This document shows positions 1-13,597 of a DNA stretch of 64,000 nucleotides, piece by piece; the stretch's first letter is position 1; the number at the start of each line of letters is the position of its first letter. The stretch lies in the NCBI RefSeq assembly GCF_001522545.3, contig NC_031773.1, positions 41,771,494-41,835,493 on the forward strand, in the 5' to 3' direction. Under the pieces are notes generated by a model that did not search any database, was not told the DNA's origin, and saw only the letters and a program-made list of their open reading frames with translations. The translations under genes and the position numbers were made by a program. The stretch is from Parus major. Taxonomy: Eukaryota; Chordata; Aves; Passeriformes; Paridae.

Positions 1-61
1 TAGAATTGAGACCTTCAGGACATGTTTTGAAATGTATTTTAAGAATGCTGTTATTCTAAAG

Positions 62-334
62 CTATAATTTACTTCCAGATTTATGGTAAAAAAGTGAAAA
101 ATGAAGTGCCTGAAATTTAGCATTTAAATCAATCTCTGAGTTACAGTGAAACTCAGAGTGAAACCTATCCTGGTAGTCATGAGTGTCTAATTCCTTCATG
201 TGAACAGAAAAAGGATTAAATGGGTCAGGGGTCTCAATCAGTAAAACATATCCTGTTTTCCCAGAGGTTTCCAGAGACCTTGGTGCATACTGGATTATTT
301 TGATACGCAAAGCATCAGAAATTTGATCTGGCAA
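62..334 (-). other. Exon-like open frame, possible 3'-terminal exon (unproven)
   Basis: A 90-codon open frame on the minus strand with no ATG at its start. It is preceded by an acceptor-like stretch ending in TTTTGCCAG at about 329-337 and closes with TAG at 62-64. If the AG at about 329-330 were used, the exon would be about 265 nt and terminal. The composition is rather protein-like, with mixed charged and hydrophobic residues and no low complexity; it includes the pieces GYVLLIETPDPFNPF and KELDTHDYQDRFHSEF. I recognise no domain. No polyadenylation signal can be judged because the window ends 61 bases beyond the stop. The alternative is a chance open frame, which is the more likely reading without alignment evidence. 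Confidence 0.15.
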
Positions 335-1497
335 AATGAAATGTGTGCAGTTCAGAGCTGTGCATCTCTAGTTCCATGGCTGTCACATGGCTGTGATGTG
401 TGGCCCATTAGCTAGTCTGTGGTGTTCTGTTAAACAATAAAAGTAGTACTGTTTTCAGTTTCAAGGCAGGGGAGAAATCCATGAGAAACTTGAAAACATT
501 TGTGGATTTTTGCCTCCAGAACCTGGGAAGTTGGTTTGAAGGACTAAATTCTTGTGTGATTTTTTGGGGGGCCCTAAACATGCATGTTTCAGATTACATT
601 TCATATCAGAAATTTAATAACCACAAGCAAATGTTTCTCTAGTTTTCCCATAGCTACAGTTTATAGTTGTATCATAGCTTTTATGGTAAAACATGCTTCA
701 GATATCCAATTTTTATTCAACATTCACAAGCCCACGTTTGCCACTCAGTTTTCAGTGAGCAGCCGCTGCTGGCAGAGTGCCAAGAAGGTGTCAGTACAAA
801 TTCACATTTGAGAAGACAGAAGATCACATGGGCATGTTAAGATTCATTATTGATCAGAACTTTGTCTCCACAAATTCAGGTTATTATTTTCACTGGAGTC
901 AGGAGTCATACTGCTTTGATGAAGAAGTCACTTGGACCTTATCCAGCTATTGGTATTTCTAAAGTGATGATCTGGCTCTAAATCTGGCCGCAATGATGCA
1001 TTGCCTCACCACACAGATCTTATTACATGTGCCTGTCATTAGTAATGCTTCTGACTTCGACTTCTGAATGCCTTGAACACGGAGCCTAGTGGTTTTTGTT
1101 CTAATAGGTTCTGTGTGCAAGGCAATCCTTTTACTCTTGTATAGTGTTTCCACTGGATTGCTTACTATTGACAACCATGCAGAAAAGTTGCTGGATGTGC
1201 AAAATGTGCTGCTTGGGAGAGCTTTGCAATACCAGGATACTTTTATTTAAACAGGTAACCTACACTGGTTTTTACCACGAGAGTTCTAAATTTAATATTA
1301 ACTTCAAAATGACATGTCATTGTCTTAAAAAATTCTAATTTCTCATATTCATAAATGTCTCTGCATTACTCAGTAGTATGATGGACTAGTAAAAATTTTT
1401 ACTGCAGCACAGGGGATTCCAAAGTCAGTGGTCAGTGGGTCCTTTCTTTGTTAGAGCTTGTATGAGATGATGAAAATGTCAGTGAGGTACAAAATTA
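335..1497. other. Unannotated AT-rich sequence
   Basis: No repeat, RNA gene or convincing open frame seen. The short open frames on both strands have no domain and no splice context. Confidence 0.6.
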
Positions 1498-2208
1498 ATG
1501 ATGAAACCTGGATTAGGTCTGCTGTTTTTGGCTGCCAGTGAGTGTACCTCCTTCAGTTCACAGTGTGTGACAACTCCTGTACCACTGCAGCAATACCTGT
1601 GCTCCTGCAGAGCTCTGGCAGAGCAGCCACTGCAAATCCACCCACACCCTCCACAATGTGATGATGGAATGCAACCCAAGCAAGGCCGAATGATGTTGCT
1701 TGGAGAACAGAGGTGGCCTGAAAGCCAGGATTCCCTTTTTTATGCACAGGCCCTACCATCAGTTCAGTGCTTGTCTGTCTGCTTAGCCAGCCTAGATTGT
1801 CAGAGGCCAGGTGATTCTCCTTTTGCAGGGCTGAGCAATATTTTAACTAAAAGCTTGATGACTGGACTACGTGTGTTTGTCCCTTCAAGTGAAATTTTTC
1901 TCATTAAGTTCAGATTCTGGTTTCACAGATGTCTGTTCTTGGTCACATCCATCTCATTTTGCTGTATATGTCTGTGTGTAGTGTACCATTGTATGCTACA
2001 TTATGCGAGTGTCCTACTGTAGATGTCAATGTTTACCATTGTGGATACTCGTATTGATAGCTGGAATGCCATATTTCAAATTAATACAAAATATGACCAC
2101 ACTCCACTTTGCATGTTACTTTACCATGAGTACTTTTTTTTTGCTATTCCCCTTAATCTATTTGTGGTGAACAAGCCTGTTCAAGAGCTTGGTCTTCAAG
2201 ATCATTAG
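1498..2208 (+). other. Stop-poor region, one frame with a single stop (probably not a gene)
   Basis: A 174-codon frame (1498-2022) is followed in the same frame by another 61 codons, broken only by TAG at 2020-2022. The first part is GC-richer with several Cys and Gln codons. The second part is T-rich and translates to a Phe/Leu/Cys-rich hydrophobic stretch, as T-rich DNA does in this frame. The minus strand is also open across 1479-1759, so low stop density rather than coding selection explains much of it. No domain is recognised. A decayed pseudogene or transposon piece cannot be excluded. Confidence 0.12.
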
Positions 2209-5200
2209 TAACAAGAGAAGTACATGGGATTCTAAAACTAACACTTTCTTAACACTTGTCCAGCTTAACTCACTTTCAGGGTTGTTGTCAAAGTCTGCTT
2301 TTGGAAGAAATCTTTTTGATGTCATATTAATTCTATTTGGGATATATGTGATAATAGGAAAAGGACATTTGTTAATATTTCGTTATTTAAAGTTATATCC
2401 AGGCTTTCTACTATGTATGTACTTCAAGATTTTTGAGTATTTTTCATCTGTCTATATGTTTTCAGGCTCTTGCCTTTTGCCATTTTCCCTATGTTCATGC
2501 ATTTTTCATAAGTCAACTAGCAGAGTCATCACTGCAAAGATAGTAATTTTTGCTTTATTTTGTCATGAGCAACAAAAGCCTCAAACATAATTCTAGCTTT
2601 ATATACCTTCCTAAATACATTTTATGCATATTATGGATTCAGTAAACCCTTTGTTCTGGTTGAAAGTATTTTCTCGTTTGTTTTTCTTTCATTATTTTAA
2701 ATAAAGGTAAATTAATACAATTGAAAACTTTCCACTAAAAATATTTATTAATCATTACTTGGGTGCATAATAACAACAATACCCCCACTTTGGCTTTATT
2801 TTTATTTACAAGTATTGAGATGCTATTTTGTTGAAACCTCAAGCAAACCAAATCATAGCAGTGCCTTGCCTCCCTGACTCTTACATTTCACCCACCACAG
2901 AAATTAGAATTTGGAAAAATAAAAAGTCTAATACCAATGAGATGAAACCAGAACAATGCAAAGGAAGATAATTACATTGCTCAGCTGTCACAAGGGCAGC
3001 ATAAAAAAATGAAGTGACTCATCTCCCTTCACAGGCACAGCCTGCTCAAACATACATATATAATTATTTATTTGTATGGGTTTGATTCTTTAGCCAAATG
3101 TCCCTACTTTATAATGTGGTTTACCCACTTAGGGATTTTTGCTCAAAGAGTTAATTTATAGTTTTATCATCGAACCACATAAAACTGTTCTGGGCTCCAA
3201 TGTAATTAAGTCTCATGCAAGTGCTCTATATCATTAAATCTTATTCTGTATGAGTACATGAGTTCAAAGACAGCTCTCCTGAAAAGATAAGATACAATAT
3301 GCAGTGATCAAGGGCTGATTTCTAGCGAAGTCATATTCCTTACCAAACAAGTGTATCAGGCAAGAGTATGCTCGAGACCTCAACATTAAAATATTTTCTT
3401 ATAGAACTGTAATTTTCACTTTGGAGGTAAGTGAACAACTGATTTAGACAATTTCTTAAAGGAAAGGGACTCATATTTGTAATTCATAAGTGTATTTTTG
3501 AGAGTTTGACCTATGATGTTAGAAGCAAAATTTATAAAAATTGCAATACGCAATGTTGTACAGGAAGAACACTGGTATGGAATTACTGAATAATAAGTGC
3601 CATCAATTAAAAAAAAATTGACAAATTTGATACTCCCACCCAATGTAGAGTCTGAAATAAGAAACAAAGATTTTCAGGGTTGGAGATACACTTTTGTAAA
3701 GAAATTTTATGTAATCCTCAAGCTGGACAAAGTGTAACAGTTTTGCCTTATAGAACTCAATGTAAATTTTAAGGCTGAGCAAATAATACTCATGCTAATT
3801 TAGTGCTGTTTTTTGTTTGGTTTTTTTTTAACTGGAAGTTAATCCTGGTATTTGGAAAGTGTGTCAGTGGTTCATGTTTGCTGAAGCTACTTGGATGAAT
3901 TTGAATTTTTAAATTTTCAGCCAGTGGTTTATTTACAAATTGTTTGCTTTGACTGTTTGCCCTGTTCTATTGGTTCATTCTATTGAATCTAATTAATCAG
4001 CATAAATTCCAATATGTGCAGTGCCTACCAGAGTAAATGAGAGGAACCCTTTTGTTTCTCTAACTGGCATCAGGAGGTACTTTGGCAAATCAAACTGCAC
4101 TGGCACACTCCTGCATCTTTGTCAAAACAAAAATGAGGAAAAAAGATAAATCTAATAAAACCAGATATTTTTTGTGATATTAGTATGAAGCCCAGAAAGC
4201 TACTGTTAAAATAGCAAATTTCCTCAGCTCTGTGAAAGTCAAACCATTGTAGATAGCAAGATTACAGAGTGAAAATGACTGTTAACAAAAAACTTGCTGA
4301 CTGCTGTCATTTTTTGTCAATCTCAGCAAATATCTACTCAAAAACAAGCATCATATAGTGACCCACTTCCTAGAACTGATTTTCCCTTCTTTTATTTTTT
4401 GCAAATCTTTTGAAAAATTAGTTCAAAGGGAATAAAAAGGGTGACACTGGTTGAACTTTCTGTATTCTAACTTGGCTGAAGAAATGTGGTTGTTTGGTAG
4501 GAGTTTCCTCCTCAGTTAAGGAGGGAAAACAAGCCCTGTCAGAAATGAGTTCAGCCAGTGCAATGGTAGGTCTGTGTGATAGGTCCTTTGAGGCTACCAG
4601 TCTGTTTCTGCAAACCAGAGATGCAAGATGAGCTTACTTAGATGTAAATCCCCAATATGGAGATGAGATGGTGCCAATGCCAAAAGAGATTGGGAAACTG
4701 TCATGGGTTCAGTACAGACGCACTGATGCAGTCAGGGCAGCTGTGGGAAGAGTCTGGGGAGCTGGAGCTGACTCAGCTGGGAGCAGAAGAGTCTTTTGCG
4801 TGGGTGTATGAGGAAGCCTTGAGAAGATGGAATCAGACTCTTCACAGTGAGGTAACATCCACAGGTTGAAACAAGAGCAACTGAGATGGAATATAGGGGA
4901 AAACATTTCACAGTCAAGCAGTCCCTTTCAGTCGGAATTGTGATCCGGTTTTACTGGAAGGTGTTACTATCCAGGCTAAAGGTACTGTTAGGTGCCTTAT
5001 TGCATCTCCACTGCTGTCTTCTATCTTATGAAATCATTAAAATACTAGAAAAGTCACAATGCTGCTGTAAAAACATTCACACAGGCCACCAAGGGAAGAT
5101 ACTCTATAGCAATCTATCTGGTTTGAGATCTGTTTGTTGTAAGCTCATTCCACACAATTACAAAGCTGTGACATTACAACATTTCATTGGTTTTTTTTCT

Positions 5201-7509
5201 ATATTTGGTGTGTTTAAGTGAACATTTGAACAATATTCACCATATTTCACTGTGACTTTATAACTCTCTAGCAAAAATGCTGAGCCTGATGACTTTTTAG
5301 TCTTTACATCTGTAGTATCATTATTCTCTCTCAGGCCAGCTGACATAGCTGTTTGTTCACAGGTATCTTGACATGTCTTTTTCTTTTCTGCTTTTATGTT
5401 TCTAAGAGTTCCCCTATTAATCTCTGTTCAGTATTGCTAAAATAATGAGTTTAGCACCAATCCTGAAACAGGTCACAAAAGCAAAGGTCGTGTGGCTTCC
5501 ATGAATTATATCCCCCTTAAAAAAAAAAAAAAAGAAAGAAAAAAACTACACCCAGAATTCTTTGATCCTCACAATATAGAATTTAACCCATCATTGCTAA
5601 AAAAAAATAAAGTCAATAGGTTAAAAATGTATCCAGAGACCTAAGCCTGTTGATTTTTCCAGCTGGTTAAATATGCCATCTTATTTTCATGGTTTTCCCT
5701 GAGTTTCCATGTGAGAAACCACTATGTGCAGTTTAGCATACAAAGATACTAAAATCAGAAGTTACAAATCCCAGACTTCAAAAGAAGGAACAGAAAATGC
5801 CCTCTCAAAATGAAAATCAAAATGACTGTTTAGCTGTGAGTAGTCCATTGCCACTTTTGGAAAGATGAGATTCTGAGGAGAGGTCCAGTCCACTCCAAAA
5901 GGATCAGTTTCACATAGTTACTGACTGACACATATTGCTGATACAACCTGGGGAAAAAAATATTATTAAAAAGACTAAGAAAAACCTAAAGGTTTCATTC
6001 TTTCAGACATTTTTTCACCTTTCAGACAAAATACATTTCAAGTCTTGCTCCATGAGTTGTGGTGTGCTAGGGGACACAGCAGGAAGACCTTCTTGCATAA
6101 TTTTTTCAAAGACCTGTGATGCCTGGGTTCTAGTACAAAATAGCAGATGATGGATCACCTGGGGAGGTGACACAAACCTGTCTATTGTGCAGGGCAATTA
6201 GACTTTGCTGATTTTCTGTTGCCCCTCTTTCTGTTGGTTCCTTGTCTACTTTTGTAGGAATACATTCAGGAAAGAGGTGGAGTCTGGCCACAAGTTTGTT
6301 CAGACCCTCAAAGGATCTCTAAAATGTTTGAAAGTCATATTCTGGCTATTTCAAAAAATTAACTTAAGTCAGAAGGATGACCTGAGTTCTCCATGGCATG
6401 GTGGATTTTACCAATATCAGTTCTTGATTTGATTATCTTAATTTCTAATCAATGCAAAAATGTTCCCATCATAAATGATCTGTGCTCATTTCACACTATA
6501 GAAACAAAACAATTATGAAGAAAGGCTCCAAAATGGTTAAAATATTTTTTGCTTAATGGCTCAGAAGCTGCATTTTGCATAGTCAGTTCTCCACTCAGTC
6601 CCTCCCTGGGAAGTGTTGTGTTCACAGCATCATTTGCATGCTTTATGTGTAGCAAGGCTCTTCAGAAAGCTGCCTGTGTTAAATCTGCAGGGATTTGTTT
6701 TGCTTTGTGAGGAAGGCACAACAAAAGACATTTGGAGTAGAAGGTGGAGATTACTGACTCTATATGCAATACTGAAAGCAAATAGACCCAAACCATGCTT
6801 TCCCTTACCTTTTGGATCCTCTGTGTGTGTCCCAGTAGTACCTGGTTTTTTTTACCTATTTCATTCTTTTATTTCTCATCACTGCTATTGCTGGGAGTTA
6901 TCTGGGCTTATCTGCTATCTGCAGTTTCAGGAAAAACTCCTTCAATAAAGTAGCCAATGCAGGGTGACCTTAAGCCTAAAGGAATATGTGTGGTGGAGTG
7001 CTTGCTCCTGCATTCATATTTTGGAGGACATATTATTGATGCTATCGCTACCTTTAGGCACAACATCTGCTGCTTTTTTGCTCATTTGGGGGATTATCAT
7101 CTGAAGACATCCTTTGGGTTACATGCTCCTTAACATGTGTAATGAAGGCCAGAAATCTACCTCTGCTACACCTCTTCTCTTTGATGCAACAGAGGTTTTT
7201 CCATAGAGCACCAGTTCTGCAAAGTTAGCAGAGGAGAGTCTCTGGATGTCTGCTGGTCTCTGCTATCCTCCAAAGATCTGTCTGAGGGCAGCATGGCTGG
7301 ATGTGTCCTGTCAGACACTCTGGTTCCAGTCCCAGAGCTCTCCTCTGAGCTTTGAGGTGGTGTACAGGGCATCTCTGAAGCCCTGTGTGGGCAGAGCGAG
7401 GGTAGATGGATGTCACAAGTAATTGATGCTGGGGCTTTCTCTGAAAATTGTTCCACAGCTGAGACGGTCTAAGCCCTCACTTCTGAAAGAAATAACAATT
7501 CTCCGTCTC
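2209..7509. other. Unannotated AT-rich sequence
   Basis: A T-rich hydrophobic open frame at 2189-2590 (+) is the only extended frame and looks like T-rich noise. Small T/G (3808-3829) and A (5519-5545) tracts occur. Around 7166-7460 the sequence is somewhat GC-richer, with open frames on the minus strand but no recognisable product. No RNA gene or mobile element identified. Confidence 0.55.
5519..5545. repeat. A-rich tract
   Basis: Nearly pure adenine run interrupted by single G residues. It could be an old retroposon tail or simple slippage; no element was recognised upstream. Confidence 0.7.
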
Positions 7510-7557
7510 ACAAAAAAAACAAAACCAAAACAAAAAACACAAAGCAAAAACAACAAA
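7510..7557. repeat. C/A low-complexity tract
   Basis: About 48 bases made almost entirely of A and C in CAAAA and ACAAAAAC-like units. Similar tracts recur at 25754 and 53130, and as the complement at 3808, 11424, 11709 and 36567. Confidence 0.75.
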
Positions 7558-10226
7558 GGGAACAAAATCTACTTTGAGCTGAGATAATGGATTGCATTTC
7601 TCTCACATCTGTGTTACTCTTTTCCAGGGAAGGGCCAAGTCCATGGTTATGAATCTTGATTCTGAGAGGAACGAGGAATGCCTTTTGAATGTACTGATGT
7701 GCATGGTGAGGAAGAGTGATAGAGAACACTGAGAGATAGGCTTGGAATTATAAATTATAGCTCTAAGATAAAAGTGGAACTCAGATTTTAATTTAAGACT
7801 TAAAATAAGGGCTTTTTAATGCTTTCTATTTTACTGAAAGAGAATGTGTTTGGTAGCACTGGGAATTCATTAGAAGTTAGGGTTTGCAAGAAGAATTGCA
7901 AGAGAAAATAGAAGTTTTAAAAAAGAAAGTTGACAGAAATAATTGCAATTTTTGATGCACATTTCTAAAGCCAACCTGTAGCTAAGAAATAAAAAGCCAT
8001 TTGAATCAGATGACAAAAAATTTCTTTTTGATTAGACTTTACTCTGGTGTCCTTGTGCCACCTACGATTTTTTATTGTACTCCTAAAACCTCTTCAGTTA
8101 CTTTTCTGTAGTGATGAATTTGAGGGCATGGTATTATTGCCTTTATATCTGTCTTGTTCTTTAAACCTGTTATAATGACCTGTTCCAAAGTCCAATTTAA
8201 TGTCTATAGGGTTTCTGAGAAAAAAAAAAAAAAAGAGAAACAAATACAGGAAAAGAAAAAAAAAAACACATCATAATTTAAATAAAGTGCAGAATTACTA
8301 TATGGGGTAAAATGAGTACACAATTCAATCAGGAAGCTTGAGGTAAGGAGGACCACAGAGAATGAAAAAGGAACGACATAGTGTGTGATGGCCATGTTTA
8401 TTACATATAGCAGGTTTTCCTAGCATAACCAACACTTACTTTTTAGACAGCCAAGTCCTTGACATTACAAAATGAACTATTCAGCACTTGGAATTTGTCA
8501 GGAAAACTGAATTTTAGTGTATGAGGTCTCTGCCACAGTCTGGGGATTTTTTTGTCTTCATATGGTTTAGATGGTTTGTAAAACTTGTTCTCTTTGTCTA
8601 CTGCTTAAAAATCCATCCATGCTTGAACGTGCTATAAACCAGGTGAAATTGTTTACTTGAGCCCTGCCAGACATTAAGGAACCAGGGTGAGGAGGGAGGC
8701 CATGGGAGTGGGTGATGGTGGGACGGGGTGAAATGAGTGTTTACACATTTTTCTTATTCGCTATTACACACAAAGGAAGAAAGCCATCCAAGTGGGATGC
8801 CAATGGCACAGAGGTGTGATCTAAATAAGTGGGGCAAAAAGATGAGATAGAGAAATTGAGAAAATGTTGCTGCAGAAAAAATAAAAAAGAAAAGGCTACA
8901 TTTGAATGCTGGCACTTGCTGAGAAGGGAAAGTCAGACAGGTAATTGGGAAGGAAACACAAGTGATACTGGGAATCAGTGATGAGGAGAAACAGACACCA
9001 TACAGATCAACCCTTGACGGGAAACAAACGTGAACATATGCTTGAAATTGGTGAAGTAATGCTTGATCCCATGGAATTATGGTGTGTCATTATATTTCCT
9101 TAACCCTTTTGACTTTAAATTGTACAGCTAATGGTCTTTTAAAGGCAGCTAAGTAAGAGTAGCCTCTCCACACACAGCACTTTAAAAGAGCAGTGTTTTG
9201 TGGGGTTTTACCCATATGTGAGTTGTGTCCTATCTGTCCACTTTCGTCATCTGTCTGAACTGTAATACTTGGAGTGATATTCTCTACCATATTACACAGC
9301 TAAGAGTGAAGAAAATACTCCTGTGTTGGCAGTGGAATTAGTGCTACAGAAAAGTGCTTAAACAAAACCATTTCTGAAGAAAAATTATATTCCCTCCAAT
9401 ATTTTAATATAATAAAAGAATACTATAAAATCACTAAACTATTAGAAGTACATTTTGAAAAGAAACCTAAATTATTTAAAAAGAATGAGGGAAGAAATAC
9501 CATAGCAGCCTTTTAATAATCTCAAATAGAATACAGTGACTAACAGATAAAAATGTCATGAACTTTTCTGGCTAGAGAAATCCATAAGAAGCTCAGAAAC
9601 AGTTAATGACATTTGTTTAGATCATCCATGTTAAAAAAGACCTCATTTGTGTCACTATTAAGAATTTTTTACCTGGCTCAAATATGCCATGTGTTTTGAT
9701 TTTGTTTCACATGCTAAGCTTCCAAAGAGTGTCTCAAAGTTCCATTCTTTCAGAGAGGATAAAAAGACTTTAGATATTACTTCTCAATTTTTTTCAATGG
9801 CAGTATTTGAAAAATCTGTGTACAATGGGACAGGAAAGTTAAAAATCCAAGGTCTCACTATACTTCTTTCACCCAAATTCTGTCATCTTGTCATACCTGA
9901 GAAGGGATTCCTGAATTCACAGAATCAAAAAAGGTCATTTTAAGGATTTCTGGCTTACTGTACTTTCAGACAGTATCTTCTGAAAAATACTTTTAATTCA
10001 TTTGGATGGTGCATTACCCTTTAAATAAAGAGCTGAATAAGTAATCCATTTCTGTACAAAAAAACCTTGATGTCCCCATAGCTTTCCCTACAATACTCAA
10101 TCACTTTAATCTTTTGCCACTCTTTCCTTGTATTTATTTCAGAATTTAATTCAGATATTGCTGCAGGCAACAGAGTTCACCAATAAAACCCTTCTTTGAA
10201 GAAGCACATTTTCCTGTGCTGCATAC
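7558..10226. other. Unannotated AT-rich sequence
   Basis: Contains an A-rich run at 8220-8268 and otherwise unstructured sequence. No gene, RNA or transposon recognised. Confidence 0.55.
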
Positions 10227-10230
10227 TCAC

Positions 10231-10482
10231 AGCACTGGATATTCTCTGTGGTCTCCAGGTGGAACCATTATTGAACATCTTCCACTGAACTTCCAAAGTT
10301 CTTCAGTAGAACTTTGGGCCTTTTCTAATCCAAACCTTGAAGAGCTTCTTACAAAACCACTGGTGACAAAGTGGTTAGCAAACACAGGGCTAGTAAACCC
10401 TACCTGGTTTATGGCAACTGCCTTACTAGTGTTTACTTTCCCTGGTGACATCAAAGAATTTCCACTTGTTTGAAATCAGGTG
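10231..10482 (-). other. Exon-like open frame with GTGAGT donor (unproven)
   Basis: On the minus strand the frame is open from about 10482 down to a TGA at 10227-10229. A consensus splice donor (GTGAGTATG, GT at 10229-10230) sits exactly where the frame would close, so splicing there would bypass the stop. Visible peptide pieces include VFANHFVTSGFVRSSSRFG and FSGRCSIMVPPGDHREYPV. The upstream side has AGs (for example CACCAG near 10445) but only a weak pyrimidine tract. The plus strand is open over the same stretch (10216-10473). No family is recognised and chance is a fair explanation. Confidence 0.13.
10293..10317. repeat. Perfect 10-bp inverted repeat, 5-nt loop
   Basis: CCAAAGTTCT is followed by TCAGT and then its exact reverse complement AGAACTTTGG. 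It lies inside the exon-like open frame. About one such stem is expected by chance in 64 kb. Confidence 0.8.
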
Positions 10483-13063
10483 CGAGACCCCTTTCCTAAA
10501 AGTAATCCACATTCTCCATTTAGGTCTCCTGTGTAGCTCTCTGGTGGTAGTGTCTGGCAGGAATCATCTGCAGGCCCCACTTCTAGCTCTGCTGGGGAAT
10601 TCCTGATGCCTCATAATTGAACTCTTTACATTGTTTTAATGCTCACATTTTTATCTGAACAATGGAAAGGGTAACTCATCTTTCTCCTTGTGTCTTATAC
10701 TGAGGGCTCATTGTAGAAGGGATCACTTGTAAAAGATGTCTGAGATCATCTCTAAAACCTCACAGATTTTATCTCTGGTCTCTATTGTGGCTTTAGCTAC
10801 TTAGAGATTGAAATACCATCTTTACCTTTTTTTGAACCAAAATGTAATGTGCTGAGCTCAGAAGTACTAGATATCATTATTACTAAGAAAATACTTGCAG
10901 ATATCCAATGGTTCAGTCACTGTGAGGTGAAAGTACCATAAGGCATTGTACAGCATATCCCATCCTTCACTTTGAAGAAATCGGTATGTCTGTACTTCCT
11001 TGACCCAGTGACATTTTTTTTGTTTTTTCTTATTAAGCCTGGAGCATACATCCAGAGACAAAATATCATATTATTCACAGCAGCCTTGGTGTTAGTGTGA
11101 GGAGAAAATCTGTATAATTCCAGCTACCAACACAAACACAAGAAAATAAGAGAAAAGTAATGCTGCGTATTAATCTTATTAAACTGCAAACTGCTTTCTC
11201 AGCAATCAGAGCTGTACACTGATGCAAATCAGATGCTTACGTAATGCTTTATACAAGGCTGGTGACAAGAGCTGCAGTGATAAAAATACTCTTGCTGTGT
11301 TCAGACTGTTTTGACTTTTCACTTCAAAAAACCCCACTGGCAAATTAACTGCTTGAAATGGATAATTCTAAAGTGGCCTGAGAGTCAAACACATCTCTCT
11401 ACTATGCTGACTTTTCACCTAATTCTTTTTTGTTGTGTTTTTTGGGGTTTTTTTGTTTGCTTATTTTTTTCCAAGGTGCTTTGTGGCGCACACCAGGACA
11501 AACATCTCCTTTTCCATGCCACATCTTGGGACAGCTCTCTCATACTGGATGCACATGCACACGTTGTGCAGAGTGGCACATGGCTAAGATTAGGATGTGG
11601 CCCTTAGCTGGCGTGCTGATGAAAATGCAGCTCCTAATCTAAGACATGTGCTCACTTTGCACCCTGACTTAATACAATTTATAGCATTTATGTCTGGCCA
11701 TGTAGTAGTTTGTTTTTTGGTTTTTTTTGAAAAAAAACACATCAGGAATCAGATTTGAATCTAATCTTGATTTCTTTAATTAGTTAGTATCAAAATAAGC
11801 ATATGTATACTAAACACATGTAGTGCTGGTTTAAATCTCTAAAGAGCTTTTATTCTCCTCCTATTTTTTTTTCTTCTCCCTTATCCCTTTGCAAAGGTCT
11901 AGTCTCTGGCAGATGTGCCAAAGAGCACATCAAATATTAAAGACTGTGTTGAAAATCAATTTATTTAGAACTAATAAATGTGACATCCTAATAGAAACTC
12001 TATTAGAAGAATTTTGTGTTCAAATACATTGTAAAAATGTATTGTGAGCATTTTACATTTCAGATATTCAGTGGTATTGATGACAGAGCTGGTAGAACTA
12101 CTGTAACCAACTGATTAGAGACATAAAGATATATCATAGTAACACTTTTTTCATTGCTAGATGACATGCACAGGCATCAAAGCTGGCTCAATCAGCCTTC
12201 ATCATTCTGAACTGATTATTATTCCCATGTTTCTTCTCTTAATCTTACCATAGCATAAGATAAGGCAAGCAACATTTAATGCAGAATTCAGTAAAAGCTA
12301 GTAGAAGATTGAAATTAAAGCTTATTTGAAACTTTGTGGTAATAGCAGAAACAAAACAGATTATATTGACTTTGGGGAAAAAACACCAAGAATAATTTTA
12401 TAGTAAAAAAGATGTTAATAAGAATAGTAATCTAAGTAATTTTAAGTATCTGTAGCATACTTGTTTTCAATACAATATTTTAAGAGCAATGTGAAATTGC
12501 TGTGTAAATAGTATAGTTAAGGCCAAGTTTTGACCAGGGCAGAACATGAGATAGTAAAGAAGAAATGGTGTTAGTAATTTGGATGATCTTTTCTTTCCTC
12601 CATATTTCTCTTGGAGTCACCAAAAACAAGAGTGCAGAGTTCTTTGGACACAAAGTGTGATAAATCAAGCACCAATATCTGCACTAAGCCAGAAGAAGAA
12701 ACAGGAGAAAGAGGACAAAAGAGAAAACAGTGGTTGAAAAAGTACCAGATATATTTGTCCAAAAGTTTATACTATCCACAATCCATATGTCAGTGGTACA
12801 GTATTGTGAATATTTGCATTATACTGAGATCATGCTATGTTGGCTATTTTTAAAGCACATAGAAATAAGAATTTGTATCTAAAATATTCTGAGCATTTGA
12901 GACAGAAAGGGTCTGGAAGAAAATCCGGTATCTAACATACCTCAGATTCTGGGTTTGTGGTACTGATCTGGTTTAGATTGTGGTCTGACTGCTGGCCAGA
13001 AAAAATGTATTTTAAATGTCTATTTATATTTGAAATAGTTCACCCTATGTCAGAATTCTGATC
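10483..13063. other. Unannotated AT-rich sequence
   Basis: Holds two T/G-rich tracts, at 11424-11471 and 11709-11737. The second contains T8-G-A8, a small perfect palindrome. Open frames at 12480-12853 occur on both strands and carry no recognisable domain. Confidence 0.55.
11424..11471. repeat. T/G low-complexity tract
   Basis: Almost only T and G, in TTTTTTGTTGTG-like units. It is the complement type of the C/A tracts elsewhere in the window. Confidence 0.7.
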
Positions 13064-13597
13064 NNNNNNNNNNNNNNNNNNNNNNNNNNNNNNNNNNNNN
13101 NNNNNNNNNNNNNNNNNNNNNNNNNNNNNNNNNNNNNNNNNNNNNNNNNNNNNNNNNNNNNNNNNNNNNNNNNNNNNNNNNNNNNNNNNNNNNNNNNNNN
13201 NNNNNNNNNNNNNNNNNNNNNNNNNNNNNNNNNNNNNNNNNNNNNNNNNNNNNNNNNNNNNNNNNNNNNNNNNNNNNNNNNNNNNNNNNNNNNNNNNNNN
13301 NNNNNNNNNNNNNNNNNNNNNNNNNNNNNNNNNNNNNNNNNNNNNNNNNNNNNNNNNNNNNNNNNNNNNNNNNNNNNNNNNNNNNNNNNNNNNNNNNNNN
13401 NNNNNNNNNNNNNNNNNNNNNNNNNNNNNNNNNNNNNNNNNNNNNNNNNNNNNNNNNNNNNNNNNNNNNNNNNNNNNNNNNNNNNNNNNNNNNNNNNNNN
13501 NNNNNNNNNNNNNNNNNNNNNNNNNNNNNNNNNNNNNNNNNNNNNNNNNNNNNNNNNNNNNNNNNNNNNNNNNNNNNNNNNNNNNNNNNNNNNNNNN
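13064..13597. other. Assembly gap (534 N)
   Basis: An uninterrupted run of N. The right edge is a CCCTT pentanucleotide repeat, suggesting the assembly broke in a longer repeat array. The left edge is ordinary sequence. The true gap length is unknown. Confidence 0.99.
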
